The notes below the pieces were generated by a model. It saw only the letters and a list, made by a program, of their open reading frames with translations. It did not search any database and was not told the origin of the DNA. A stretch of DNA of 49,468 bases from an archaeon (GTDB lineage Archaea; Thermoproteota; QMWL01). Below are positions 32,420 to 39,935 of the stretch, piece after piece (the first letter of the stretch is position 1; every line of letters starts with the position of its first letter). The stretch is taken from contig QMWL02000001.1 in NCBI GenBank assembly GCA_003661605.2, positions 1 through 49,468 on the forward strand, read 5' to 3'. Position numbers and translations under genes: made by a program.

Positions 32420-33505
32420 TTGTGGTTCCTCCGACCTGACGCCATTGCTGTCCTGAAAGATAAGCGTGCGCGCGCTAGCCTTTCCCGCTATTTTGCTATC
32501 ATGGAAAACCGCCTACCAGCTCGCTTTCGCGTCATGAAGGCCGTCTCCGTTGACTTTTCTCCAGACGATCCTCTGAAGGACCTATGGCATAAGCACGACC
32601 AAGCGCTCTCTGAATTTGTTAAGCTAGATCAGGAGGTTTGCGAGCGAGGAAAACCGGAAGCACCCGATCCAGCATCTCCCTCACTTCTCGACTTAAAGCA
32701 TGCAATCGCTTTACGCCTGCTTGAAAGCTGTCGTTTCTGCCCTCGCTACTGTGGTGTCAACCGTCGTGCTGGACAACGTGGCTACTGCCAGCTAGGTGAT
32801 CAAATCCTCGTCTCCACGGCCTTCGACCACTGGGGAGAAGAACCCGAGTTAGTTCCCAGCTTTACCGTCTTCACGATAGGGTGCAACCTCCGCTGCCTTC
32901 ATTGTCAGAACTGGACCATAAGCCAGCGCTTTGAATCAGGTACCCCCTACACCCCCAGGGAAATCGCCTTCATGGTCGACAAAGCACGTCGTGAAGGCTG
33001 TCGTAACCTCAACATGGTTGGTGGCGACCCTACCCCATGGCTACACGCTTGGCTGGAGGTCTCCAAGTACCTAAAGACTAACATCCCTCTGGTTTGGAAC
33101 TCTAACTCATACTATAGCGAAGAGACAGCGAAGCTCCTCGCTGGGTGGATAGACGTTTACCTCCTGGACTTCAAGTACGGCAACGACACTTGCGCAAAAC
33201 GCATTTCCGACGCTCCCGGCTACTGGGAAGTCTGCACTCGTAACCATCTGATAGCTAAAAAGTGGGGCGAGCTCATTATTCGAATCCTCGTCCTTCCTCA
33301 ACACCTCGACTGCTGCCTTGTTCCCATCCTAGAATGGATTGCAAATAACCTCGGTCGTGATGTTCGCGTAAACATCATGTTCCAGTACCGTCCTGAATGG
33401 CGGGCTCACGAAATACCCGAACTTCGGCGGCGATTAACACGCCAAGAAATGCAGCGTGCAGTCGAAGAAGCCAAGCGAGTAGGGCTTACGAACTACATTA
33501 CCTAA
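32420..33505 (+). CDS. PflX-like radical SAM protein (COG1313 type)
   Basis: A 361-residue radical SAM protein related to AmrS and PflA. Cysteines C104, C107, C111, C123 (CRFCPRYC..GYC) precede the radical SAM site C155-x3-C159-x2-C162 (CNLRCLHC, followed by QNW). An N-terminal 100 residues (basic, helical, including FRVMKAVSVDFSPDD) have no counterpart that I recognise. The COG1313 group is uncharacterised. TTG start. It shares the cysteine logic of AmrS, so the two may be a pair or act on a common substrate. Confidence 0.86.
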   Translation: MWFLRPDAIAVLKDKRARASLSRYFAIMENRLPARFRVMKAVSVDFSPDDPLKDLWHKHDQALSEFVKLDQEVCERGKPEAPDPASPSLLDLKHAIALRLLESCRFCPRYCGVNRRAGQRGYCQLGDQILVSTAFDHWGEEPELVPSFTVFTIGCNLRCLHCQNWTISQRFESGTPYTPREIAFMVDKARREGCRNLNMVGGDPTPWLHAWLEVSKYLKTNIPLVWNSNSYYSEETAKLLAGWIDVYLLDFKYGNDTCAKRISDAPGYWEVCTRNHLIAKKWGELIIRILVLPQHLDCCLVPILEWIANNLGRDVRVNIMFQYRPEWRAHEIPELRRRLTRQEMQRAVEEAKRVGLTNYIT

Positions 33506-33539
33506 GCTAATGTTAAGTACGCCTTACGGCTGCTTTTAG

Positions 33540-33794
33540 GTGGCTGAGCGAACCAAGTCATCGTCCTCCACACGCCGCTACTGCCCTGAGTGCGGCGGCG
33601 AACTTCTCTACGAACCCGAGACGCGCAACCTCGTATGCACTAGCTGCGGGCTTGTATACGATCGCTATCTTCTGATGCAGAAGCGCCGCGAGATCCGTGA
33701 AGCGATTGCTAAGTCCTTACGCGAACCTTCCAGCCCTGAACTAGAGCGTATCAAGAAGCGCCGCGAGTACCTGCAGTGGCTTATGGAGCAATAG
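33540..33794 (+). CDS. small TFIIB-type zinc-ribbon protein
   Basis: An 84-residue protein with a zinc ribbon C15-x2-C18 / C33-x2-C36 (YCPECGGEL and CTSCGLVYD), as in TFB and related ribbons, and a basic helical C-terminus (KRREIREAIAKSLREP, IKKRREYLQWLMEQ). No cyclin folds are present, so it is not a full TFB. GTG start. It ends 4 bp before the GPN GTPase, so translation is probably coupled. A transcription- or polymerase-linked role is inferred from the ribbon and the neighbour. Confidence 0.83.
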   Translation: MAERTKSSSSTRRYCPECGGELLYEPETRNLVCTSCGLVYDRYLLMQKRREIREAIAKSLREPSSPELERIKKRREYLQWLMEQ

Positions 33795-33798
33795 GGTC

Positions 33799-34566
33799 AT
33801 GGATACTGTATTCATCATCGGCATGGCAGGTTCAGGGAAGTCTCAGCTTACTGCTGCGCTCCGCACCTATCTGGATGAAGAGGGGATCGACGTACTGACC
33901 CTAAACCTCGATCCCGCCGTTCGCAACCTTCCGTACGTTCCAGATCTCGACGTACGTGACTACGTTTCCTATGATAAGCTTATGGAAGAGCAAGAACTAG
34001 GTCCTAACGCCGCACTTGTCGCGGTAATCGATCAGATAGCTTTGGAGATAGAGCGTATCGAACAACCACTCCTAGAGACTGAACCGCAGATAGTTCTCAT
34101 CGATACCCCCGGTCAGCTCGAGCTGTTTGCGTTCCGTCAGGCAGGCACATTCATAATGCAACACTTGCACGCTGAGCACAAAGCTGTGCTCTACATCTTC
34201 GACGCAATATTCTCCCGTTTGCCTCACAACTTCACCGCGAACCTCCTTCTTTCAACTGCTGCGCAGCTCGTCCACGGACTACCTCAGATCAACGTCCTTA
34301 ACAAGGTTGACATGCTTGAAGAAGAACAGGTCGAAGAGATGCTTGAGTGGGCACAGAACCCGCAGTCTCTATCAGAAGCCTTGCTCAACTTGCCAGAGCC
34401 TCGGCGCGTATACTTCACAGGAATTCATGAAGCAATCGACGAAGCAGGTCTCTACGTAGGGCTCGTTCCCGTATCCGCCCTCACTCTCTACAATATCTCT
34501 GGGCTCTACGCCGAGATCTCTCGTCTGTTTTACGGGGGAGAGATGGGGCCTAGCTACAGCCCCTAA
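33799..34566 (+). CDS. GPN-loop GTPase
   Basis: A 255-residue P-loop GTPase: Walker A GMAGSGKSQ at 8-16, the diagnostic G68-P69-N70 loop (EELGPNAAL), Walker B VLIDTPGQLELF and the base motif NVLNKVDML. Eukaryotic GPN1-3 act in assembly and nuclear import of RNA polymerase II; the archaeal protein is a homodimer whose function is unknown. ATG start. The upstream zinc-ribbon gene ends 4 bp before it. Confidence 0.95.
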   Translation: MDTVFIIGMAGSGKSQLTAALRTYLDEEGIDVLTLNLDPAVRNLPYVPDLDVRDYVSYDKLMEEQELGPNAALVAVIDQIALEIERIEQPLLETEPQIVLIDTPGQLELFAFRQAGTFIMQHLHAEHKAVLYIFDAIFSRLPHNFTANLLLSTAAQLVHGLPQINVLNKVDMLEEEQVEEMLEWAQNPQSLSEALLNLPEPRRVYFTGIHEAIDEAGLYVGLVPVSALTLYNISGLYAEISRLFYGGEMGPSYSP

Positions 34567-34567
34567 T

Positions 34568-35119
34568 ATGCACCGCGCGCTACGTATACCTCTCATCGCC
34601 ACCTTCTCAGCGCTCGCTATCGCTCTCAACTACGCCTTTGCTGCAATCCCCAACGTCCAGTTGTTCGACTTCATCGTATACCTCACTGCCTTCTCCTTCG
34701 GATTTGACATAGGGGCTGGAGTTGCTGTTGTAACATGGCTGGTATACGGGTACCTGAATCCATGGGGGTTCTTTCTCCCGATCCTTGCTGCAACTACTGT
34801 ATCAGAACCAATCTACGCCATCGCCGGAACTGCTGCGGCACGAAGCCCTCGCCTATGGAAGCAGACCCGCATCGCGGCTTTAGTTCATGCGCTCAACGCT
34901 TTGTGGACGACTCTCGTCTACGATTTGCTAACTGCCTCCGCTTATGCACTGGTTTTCCACGTTCCACTACTCGCTGCACTTCTAGCTCAAATTCCCTTCA
35001 CGATCCTACATCTAGCTGCAAACATACCTCTCTTTTCACTCACTCCTCTCATAGCAAGCTACCTCGACCGATCCCTCCCCGCTGGCTTAGTCCGTAAACC
35101 AGCTAACAGCTCTATATAG
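34568..35119 (+). CDS. ECF transporter S-component-like membrane protein
   Basis: A 183-residue hydrophobic protein with about five to six membrane segments (IPLIATFSALAIALNYAF, FIVYLTAFSFGFDIGAGVAVVTWLVYG, FFLPILAATTVSEPIYAIAG, ALVHALNALWTTLVYDLLTASAYALVF). The N-terminal A-x-A-like TM1 and the LNPWGFFLP loop resemble ECF S-components, which bind a vitamin or metal and share an EcfA/EcfT module. Substrate cannot be told; no Ecf module is in the window. ATG start 1 bp after the GPN GTPase stop. Confidence 0.7.
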   Translation: MHRALRIPLIATFSALAIALNYAFAAIPNVQLFDFIVYLTAFSFGFDIGAGVAVVTWLVYGYLNPWGFFLPILAATTVSEPIYAIAGTAAARSPRLWKQTRIAALVHALNALWTTLVYDLLTASAYALVFHVPLLAALLAQIPFTILHLAANIPLFSLTPLIASYLDRSLPAGLVRKPANSSI

Positions 35120-35138
35120 CAACCTGAAGCATCCCGCA

Positions 35139-35639
35139 ATGAGCAACTCAACAATTGCGAGGAGGGTGGGCATCGCAGTAGGTGGTATTCTTATTGCAGC
35201 GTTTGCTCTGTTTGTAGGCTACTACTACTGGCTGTTTGCACAAAGCTACGGTAGCCATCTAGGTCGTATAGAGCGCCTCTGGAACCTCGCAGTATTCATC
35301 GACTACGGAAACGGTACAGTAGAAATACACCGATTTGCAACCGTCCCCCGCGATGAGGCAACCCCCCTTTCTCTCCTAGAGGAATGCGCTGATGTCTTGG
35401 TAATCTACTCCTTATCGCTTAAAGCAACACCCTCTAACCAGACCATGCACCCCACCGTCTTTGTATGGTCGATAAACGGTGTTAACTCAACAGGAGGGTA
35501 CTTCTGGCTCACGTACCTCCGCTCACCGAACGGTGTCTGGACCCCTCTTAGCCCCTCCGAACTGCTCGAACCACTACCAGGCAATAACTACGCAGTATCG
35601 TGGAACTACACGCAGATCTCTCCGTCTCCCACGCTATAG
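35139..35639 (+). CDS. membrane-anchored hypothetical protein
   Basis: A 166-residue protein with one N-terminal transmembrane segment or signal anchor (VGIAVGGILIAAFALFVGYYYW, about 12-33) and a soluble remainder predicted to be beta-rich and outside the cell. The outer part has N-glycosylation-like sequons (NGT, NQT, NST, NYT), which fits archaeal surface proteins. No catalytic motif was recognised. ATG start, 20 bp after the preceding gene, in the same transcript direction. Confidence 0.6.
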   Translation: MSNSTIARRVGIAVGGILIAAFALFVGYYYWLFAQSYGSHLGRIERLWNLAVFIDYGNGTVEIHRFATVPRDEATPLSLLEECADVLVIYSLSLKATPSNQTMHPTVFVWSINGVNSTGGYFWLTYLRSPNGVWTPLSPSELLEPLPGNNYAVSWNYTQISPSPTL

Positions 35640-35683
35640 AGCAGCCGTAGCCAAAGCCTAATACTAACCACAGTCGCGCCCTC

Positions 35684-36379
35684 GTGAGCGAGCTAACCAA
35701 GCAGATCATCCAGAAAGCGCTATCGGAGGGCAGAAAAGCCCTACTTGAGCCTGAAGCCAAACAGATTTGCCAAGAGTATGGAATTCCTGTTCCACCATTC
35801 GCGGTCGCTAAAACCGAAGAGGAGGCCGTTAAAGCGGCGGAGCAGTTTGGCTACCCAGTGGTTCTAAAGATCGTATCCCCTCAGGTTCTCCACAAAACCG
35901 ATGTAGGTGGAGTGCTCGTTAAGCTCAAGAACGCAGAAGAAGTTCGGAAAGGCTATCATCACATAATCGAAAACGTCCGTCGCCACGTTCCCGATGCTGA
36001 CATTCACGGTATACTCGTTACGAAGTTTGCAGAAGAAGGCGTTGAAGTCATCGTTGGCGCAATCAAAGACCCACAGTTCGGACCCGCTGTGATGTTCGGC
36101 TTAGGAGGCATCTTCGTCGAGCTATACAACGACGTGTCCTTCCGCCTCGCTCCCGTTAGTGAGCGAGATGCTCGAGAGATGATACAAGAAATCAAAGCAT
36201 ACCCGATTCTCACCGGATATCGTGGTCGTCAACCGTGTGACATAGAGACGATCGTAAAGATCATCAGAGCCGTATCCCAGCTCGTTACTGACCATCCTGA
36301 AATCAGCTCCCTAGACCTTAACCCGATTGAAGTATATCCTAAGGGTGCTTACGTCGTCGACGCGCGAATAGTCCTCTAG
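35684..36379 (+). CDS. acdB: ADP-forming acyl-CoA synthetase, beta subunit
   Basis: The beta subunit (ATP-grasp) of the ADP-forming acyl-CoA synthetase: 231 residues with EAKQICQEYGIPVPP, GYPVVLKIVSPQVLHKTDVGGV, HGILVTKFAEEGVEVIVGAIKDPQFGP and DLNPIEVYPKGAYVVDARIVL. It is complete: the ending VDARI(I/V)L is the family norm. GTG start. The alpha subunit is 4.4 kb upstream, unusual for an obligate complex, though a fused or separate order is known in archaea. The TAG stop is followed after 2 bp by the CTG-opened coiled-coil frame. Confidence 0.94.
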   Translation: MSELTKQIIQKALSEGRKALLEPEAKQICQEYGIPVPPFAVAKTEEEAVKAAEQFGYPVVLKIVSPQVLHKTDVGGVLVKLKNAEEVRKGYHHIIENVRRHVPDADIHGILVTKFAEEGVEVIVGAIKDPQFGPAVMFGLGGIFVELYNDVSFRLAPVSERDAREMIQEIKAYPILTGYRGRQPCDIETIVKIIRAVSQLVTDHPEISSLDLNPIEVYPKGAYVVDARIVL

Positions 36380-36381
36380 CC

Positions 36382-37197
36382 CTGTCCTCCGACTACGACA
36401 CCGAAGAGCAGAAGCTCCTAAACCAGATTGCGGAGGCAGAGCGTCAGCTTTCTGAACTAGAGGAGCGAGAGCGTCAGCTTGTAGCGCTTCTTCGTGAACG
36501 CCGTGAGCAGCTTCGCAAGCTTGTAGAGGCACGTCGGTCGCTTGTAGATCAGCTACGGCAGCTTCGCGCTGAGCGAGACCGTTTAGCTAACCAGGTCCGA
36601 ACTTGCTACGAGCGCCTCCGCGAACTAGTCGCTGCTGCACGGCGGGTCCGTGCTTTAGCAAAGCTACCGCGTGATGTCCTTGAGAAGCGTATTACCGAAC
36701 TCGAGGAACGGTACTTCTACAGCATTCTGCCCCTACAGGAAGAACGAGCACTCGTACATGAAATCGAGAAATACTGGCAGCAGCTTCGTGCACATATTCA
36801 TCACGAAACGCTAACTCATCAACTGGATACGCTACGTAACCGCATTAGAGAACTTCGCAGTCGCATCTACGAAATCAAACAGACGATCCGCCAACAGCGG
36901 CAACAGATCGAGAACCTGAGAAACAAGATATCTGCAATTGGTCAGGAAGTTGACGATCTTCGTAAGCAACTCTCCGCTATCCGTCGTCAGCGCCGTCAGC
37001 TCAATAACCAGATAGACAAGCTTCGTGATCGGCTATCCGAGCTACGTCTTGAGCGCGTTGTAGAGGAGCAAGTTCGCCGTACGCAAGCTCTCAGAGAGGA
37101 AAAGCGTCGTATTGCTAAGCGTGTCAAGGAGAGGCTTCAACGCGGTGAGCCTGTATCGTTAGAGGAACTTCGTATCTACTACGAGGTCTTCGGTTAG
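36382..37197 (+). CDS. archaeal coiled-coil protein (COG1340 type), no ATG/GTG/TTG start
   Basis: An open frame from 36343 to the TAG at 37195-37197 encodes a long coiled coil (AEAERQLSELEERERQL, RRQLNNQIDKLRDRLSEL) with the COG1340-like centre ERYFYSILPLQEERALVHEIEKYW and a C-terminal LQRGEPVSLEELRIYYEVFG. Codon use matches its neighbours and there are no internal stops, so it is a real gene. No ATG, GTG or TTG occurs in frame anywhere before the stop. CTG at 36382, 2 bp after the acdB stop, is the best start (271 residues); a non-standard start or an error at the acdB junction are the alternatives. The role of COG1340 proteins is unknown. Confidence 0.8.
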   Translation: MSSDYDTEEQKLLNQIAEAERQLSELEERERQLVALLRERREQLRKLVEARRSLVDQLRQLRAERDRLANQVRTCYERLRELVAAARRVRALAKLPRDVLEKRITELEERYFYSILPLQEERALVHEIEKYWQQLRAHIHHETLTHQLDTLRNRIRELRSRIYEIKQTIRQQRQQIENLRNKISAIGQEVDDLRKQLSAIRRQRRQLNNQIDKLRDRLSELRLERVVEEQVRRTQALREEKRRIAKRVKERLQRGEPVSLEELRIYYEVFG

Positions 37198-37239
37198 ACT
37201 ACACACTAAACTTAATTTAGGCGCTGTCGTAAGAGGTGG

Positions 37240-38358
37240 TTGCGACGCCCGCTCCACGGCCGGCTTCTGGTCCTCTGCGTCGATGAAGACGACGACTTAG
37301 GGACGAAAACTGGTCTCACCACTCCGGTCGTGGGGCGGGAAGCGAACCTGATGGCTGCTGTTCAGCTAGCTACTCGAGACCCCGAGGAAGCCGATGCTAA
37401 CGCCATATTCGAGGCAATTCGCACCTACGATCGGCTGGTGAAAGAGCTAGGTTCACGCTATGTCGAAATAGCTACGATAACCGGATCCCCTCGAGGCGGC
37501 ATTGAAGCTGCACACCGTATTCTCAACAGTCTCGATGAGGTACTTGAGCGGTTTCCAGCTGATTACATCGTACTAGTCACCGATGGCTTTGCCAGTCCTG
37601 AAGTTACGTCCCTGATATCCTCAAGGCGACCCGTCGCATCCATCCGCCGTGTAGTTATCAAGCACCATGCTTCCGTTGAGGAGACCTATCACGTCATTGC
37701 ACGCTACCTCAAGATGATCGTAGAAGAACCACGTTTCTCCCGCTACCTCCTCGGTCTTCCTGGCGTCCTCGGCTTGCTCGCTCTAATCCTGTATTTCCTA
37801 AACCTAACTCACTACTTCGCCTACACGCTCGCTTTCGTAGTCTGCACTCTCCTAGTTGTCAAAGGCTTCCACATCGATCGTGCTGCCCGTCAGTTTGCGC
37901 GCGCAGCAGCGCGAACCTTCTACTCTCCGATCTTCCAAGCTAAGCTTCTCGTCGTATCTGGGTCTCTGATACTCTTAGGTATAGGCATCTATCAAGCCAC
38001 ACAGGTAGCGATAGTGGTATACGACCCTCTACTCGGTTTCCGCGCCCTTCAGATCGCTATAGCATACTGGCTTCAAGGCGCATCCCTCTTCCTGATGCTC
38101 GCCTTCATAATCTTCTTCAGCGGACGCGCCGTCTACAAAACCCTAGGACGACACCCTCGCGCCCTCGAAAACTTCCTAGGTATCATCGCATCGGTAGTCT
38201 TCTTCTACCTATTCCTCTACCCAATATCCGAGTACTTGCTTAATCCTGATTCACCGATCCTTCCTCTCCTCCTGCGCCTTCTCATCGGAATCGCCGTTAC
38301 TGTTGCTGCAACCATACTGTTTGAACGATATATTCACCGCCGTAGCGCCGAGCAGTGA
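37240..38358 (+). CDS. DUF373 family membrane protein
   Basis: A 372-residue protein of the archaeal DUF373 (COG2237) family. The N-terminal half is cytoplasmic with a Rossmann-like/phosphoesterase-like pattern (LVLCVDEDDDLGTKTGL, GREANLMAAVQLATRDPEEADANAIFEAIRTYDRL, ITGSPRGGIEAAHRI, DYIVLVTDGFASPEV). The C-terminal half has about six membrane segments (GVLGLLALILYFL, LLVVSGSLILLGIGI, FLMLAFIIFFSG, IASVVFFYLFLYPI). Function unknown. TTG start with GAGGTG upstream. Its stop overlaps the GTG start of the phosphorylase gene. Confidence 0.9.
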   Translation: MRRPLHGRLLVLCVDEDDDLGTKTGLTTPVVGREANLMAAVQLATRDPEEADANAIFEAIRTYDRLVKELGSRYVEIATITGSPRGGIEAAHRILNSLDEVLERFPADYIVLVTDGFASPEVTSLISSRRPVASIRRVVIKHHASVEETYHVIARYLKMIVEEPRFSRYLLGLPGVLGLLALILYFLNLTHYFAYTLAFVVCTLLVVKGFHIDRAARQFARAAARTFYSPIFQAKLLVVSGSLILLGIGIYQATQVAIVVYDPLLGFRALQIAIAYWLQGASLFLMLAFIIFFSGRAVYKTLGRHPRALENFLGIIASVVFFYLFLYPISEYLLNPDSPILPLLLRLLIGIAVTVAATILFERYIHRRSAEQ

Positions 38359-39128
38359 AACGAGTCGCAATCATAGGCGGCTCTGGACTAGAGCGCTTAC
38401 TTGCTGGACAACAGCATTCTCCTATATCAACTCCGTTTGGCGACGTATCGTACATAAAGCGCATAGAAGCACCCTTCCCTCTCTTCTTCCTCCCCCGTCA
38501 TGGTCCTCAGCACGCTGCACCGCCTCACGCGGTCAACTACCGTGCAAACATATGGGCAATAGCTGCGCTTGACGTCTCTCGCATTATTGCCGTTAGCGCC
38601 GTAGGATCCATGGACCCAGAGATACCTCCGGGATCCTTCGTAATACCCGATAATGCTATCGACTTCACCCGAAGACGTACTGCTACATTCTTTGAAAACG
38701 AAGCTGCTCACGTCGACATGACTCAACCTTTTTGCCCAGAGGTACGCTCAGCGTTGATCAACGCTTGCCGTGAAAACCAAGTCCGCGTCTACGACAACGG
38801 TGTTTACGTTTGTACAGAAGGACCGCGATTCGAGACCGCTGCAGAGATCCAGTTTTACCGAAGGATCGGAGGCACGGTCGTTGGTATGACTCTCTTCCCC
38901 GAGCTTCCGCTTGCACGTGAGAAGGGCATCTGCTACGCCTCTCTCTGTGTTGTAACCAACTTTGCTGCAGGAATCAGTAGCCGTATCACGGTTGAGGAGG
39001 TCTTTACGAGGATGCGGAAGCTTACAGCTACCATTCGCAGTATACTCCTCAGAGCCGCCACTCTCATCCCTGAGCAACGATCCTGCACCTGCGGAGCCGC
39101 ATTGCAACGTGTAGCGGATTTCATCTAG
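38355..39128 (+). CDS. MTAP/PNP family phosphorylase, probably 6-oxopurine specific (MTIP-like)
   Basis: A 257-residue nucleoside phosphorylase: N-terminal phosphate loop IIGGSGLERLL, PRHGPQHAAPPHAVNYRANIWA, the AVGSMDPEIPPGSFVIPD stretch, TEGPRFETAAEI and GMTLFPELPLAREKGICYA. The base-binding position is VVTNFAAGIS: asparagine, where 6-aminopurine (MTA) enzymes have TDYD. Asn in this site is the mark of 6-oxopurine enzymes, which suggests methylthioinosine or inosine/guanosine as substrate, as in M. jannaschii-type methylthioinosine phosphorylase. GTG start overlapping the DUF373 stop (GTGA). Confidence 0.85.
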   Translation: MKRVAIIGGSGLERLLAGQQHSPISTPFGDVSYIKRIEAPFPLFFLPRHGPQHAAPPHAVNYRANIWAIAALDVSRIIAVSAVGSMDPEIPPGSFVIPDNAIDFTRRRTATFFENEAAHVDMTQPFCPEVRSALINACRENQVRVYDNGVYVCTEGPRFETAAEIQFYRRIGGTVVGMTLFPELPLAREKGICYASLCVVTNFAAGISSRITVEEVFTRMRKLTATIRSILLRAATLIPEQRSCTCGAALQRVADFI

Positions 39129-39130
39129 CC

Positions 39131-39934
39131 ATGCGAATCCCCCGTCCTCTCATACGTCTCTCTCGCGCGCTAGCCCGCTATACCGGTGTCGAAAAGCTCT
39201 ACGAGCGAATGCTCTTCGACGAAATACGCGCACACCCCGTTCCTAAACACGTCGCCATAATCTTGGATGGAAACCGCCGTTGGGCACGTGAACGCGGGCT
39301 TCCTCCATGGGCTGGGCACGAGGAGGGCGCTAAGAAAGTAGAGAAAGCTCTGCGGTGGATCCGACAGATCGGTATAAAGTACGTAACCCTATACACTCTT
39401 TCGACAGAAAACCTTCGTAGAAGCCGTGAAGAGCTGCAGAAGCTGTTTGAAATCTTCGAAAGACAGGCCCTCCGTCTGCTTAACGACAAGGAGATCCTTC
39501 GTGAGGGTGTACGGTTCCAATTCATCGGTCGTACGCACCTGTTACCGGAGCGTCTCCAGCAGCTGATGTGCGAGATCGAGAAACGCACCCAGAGTGGGAA
39601 GAACCTCACCGTAACTATTGCCATCGCGTACGGAGGTCGTGCTGAAATCGTTGATGCCGTTCGCCGTATTGCTGAGCGTGTTAAGCATGGTGAGCTTTCA
39701 CCAGAGCAAATAGATGAAGTCGTTATTGCCAAGAACCTTTACACTCGCGATATACCCGACCCCGACCTCATCATACGCACTTCAGGCGAGGAGCGCATTA
39801 GTAACTTCCTCCTTTGGCAGTGTGCATATAGTGAATTTGTATTCCTCGATGTTTACTGGCCTGAGTTCCGAAAGATAGACTTGCTTCGCGCTATACGCAC
39901 CTACCAGCTACGTCACCGCCGTTTCGGTCGCTAG
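39131..39934 (+). CDS. uppS: cis-prenyltransferase (undecaprenyl/polyprenyl diphosphate synthase family)
   Basis: Makes the long-chain polyprenyl lipid carrier used for glycosylation. The 267 residues have the IILDGNRRWARERG motif with the catalytic aspartate D46, GHEEGAKKVEKAL, YTLSTENLRRSREE and the C-terminal PDPDLIIRTSGEERISNFLLWQCAYSEF. Chain length is not deducible. ATG start 2 bp after the phosphorylase. It may serve the glycosyltransferase pathway and N-glycosylation. Its end is 1 bp from the end of the convergent aminopeptidase. Confidence 0.96.
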   Translation: MRIPRPLIRLSRALARYTGVEKLYERMLFDEIRAHPVPKHVAIILDGNRRWARERGLPPWAGHEEGAKKVEKALRWIRQIGIKYVTLYTLSTENLRRSREELQKLFEIFERQALRLLNDKEILREGVRFQFIGRTHLLPERLQQLMCEIEKRTQSGKNLTVTIAIAYGGRAEIVDAVRRIAERVKHGELSPEQIDEVVIAKNLYTRDIPDPDLIIRTSGEERISNFLLWQCAYSEFVFLDVYWPEFRKIDLLRAIRTYQLRHRRFGR

Positions 39935-39935
39935 A

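Noticed and set aside
36343..36381. Programmed -1 frameshift making an acdB-coiled-coil fusion
   Set aside because: The acdB C-terminus is complete and family-typical, and no slippery heptamer is seen before its stop; kept only as a weak alternative.
36311..36532. Minus-strand 73-codon ORF at the acdB/coiled-coil junction
   Set aside because: Shadow of the coiled-coil frame; the plus strand encodes a continuous COG1340-like protein with matching codon use.
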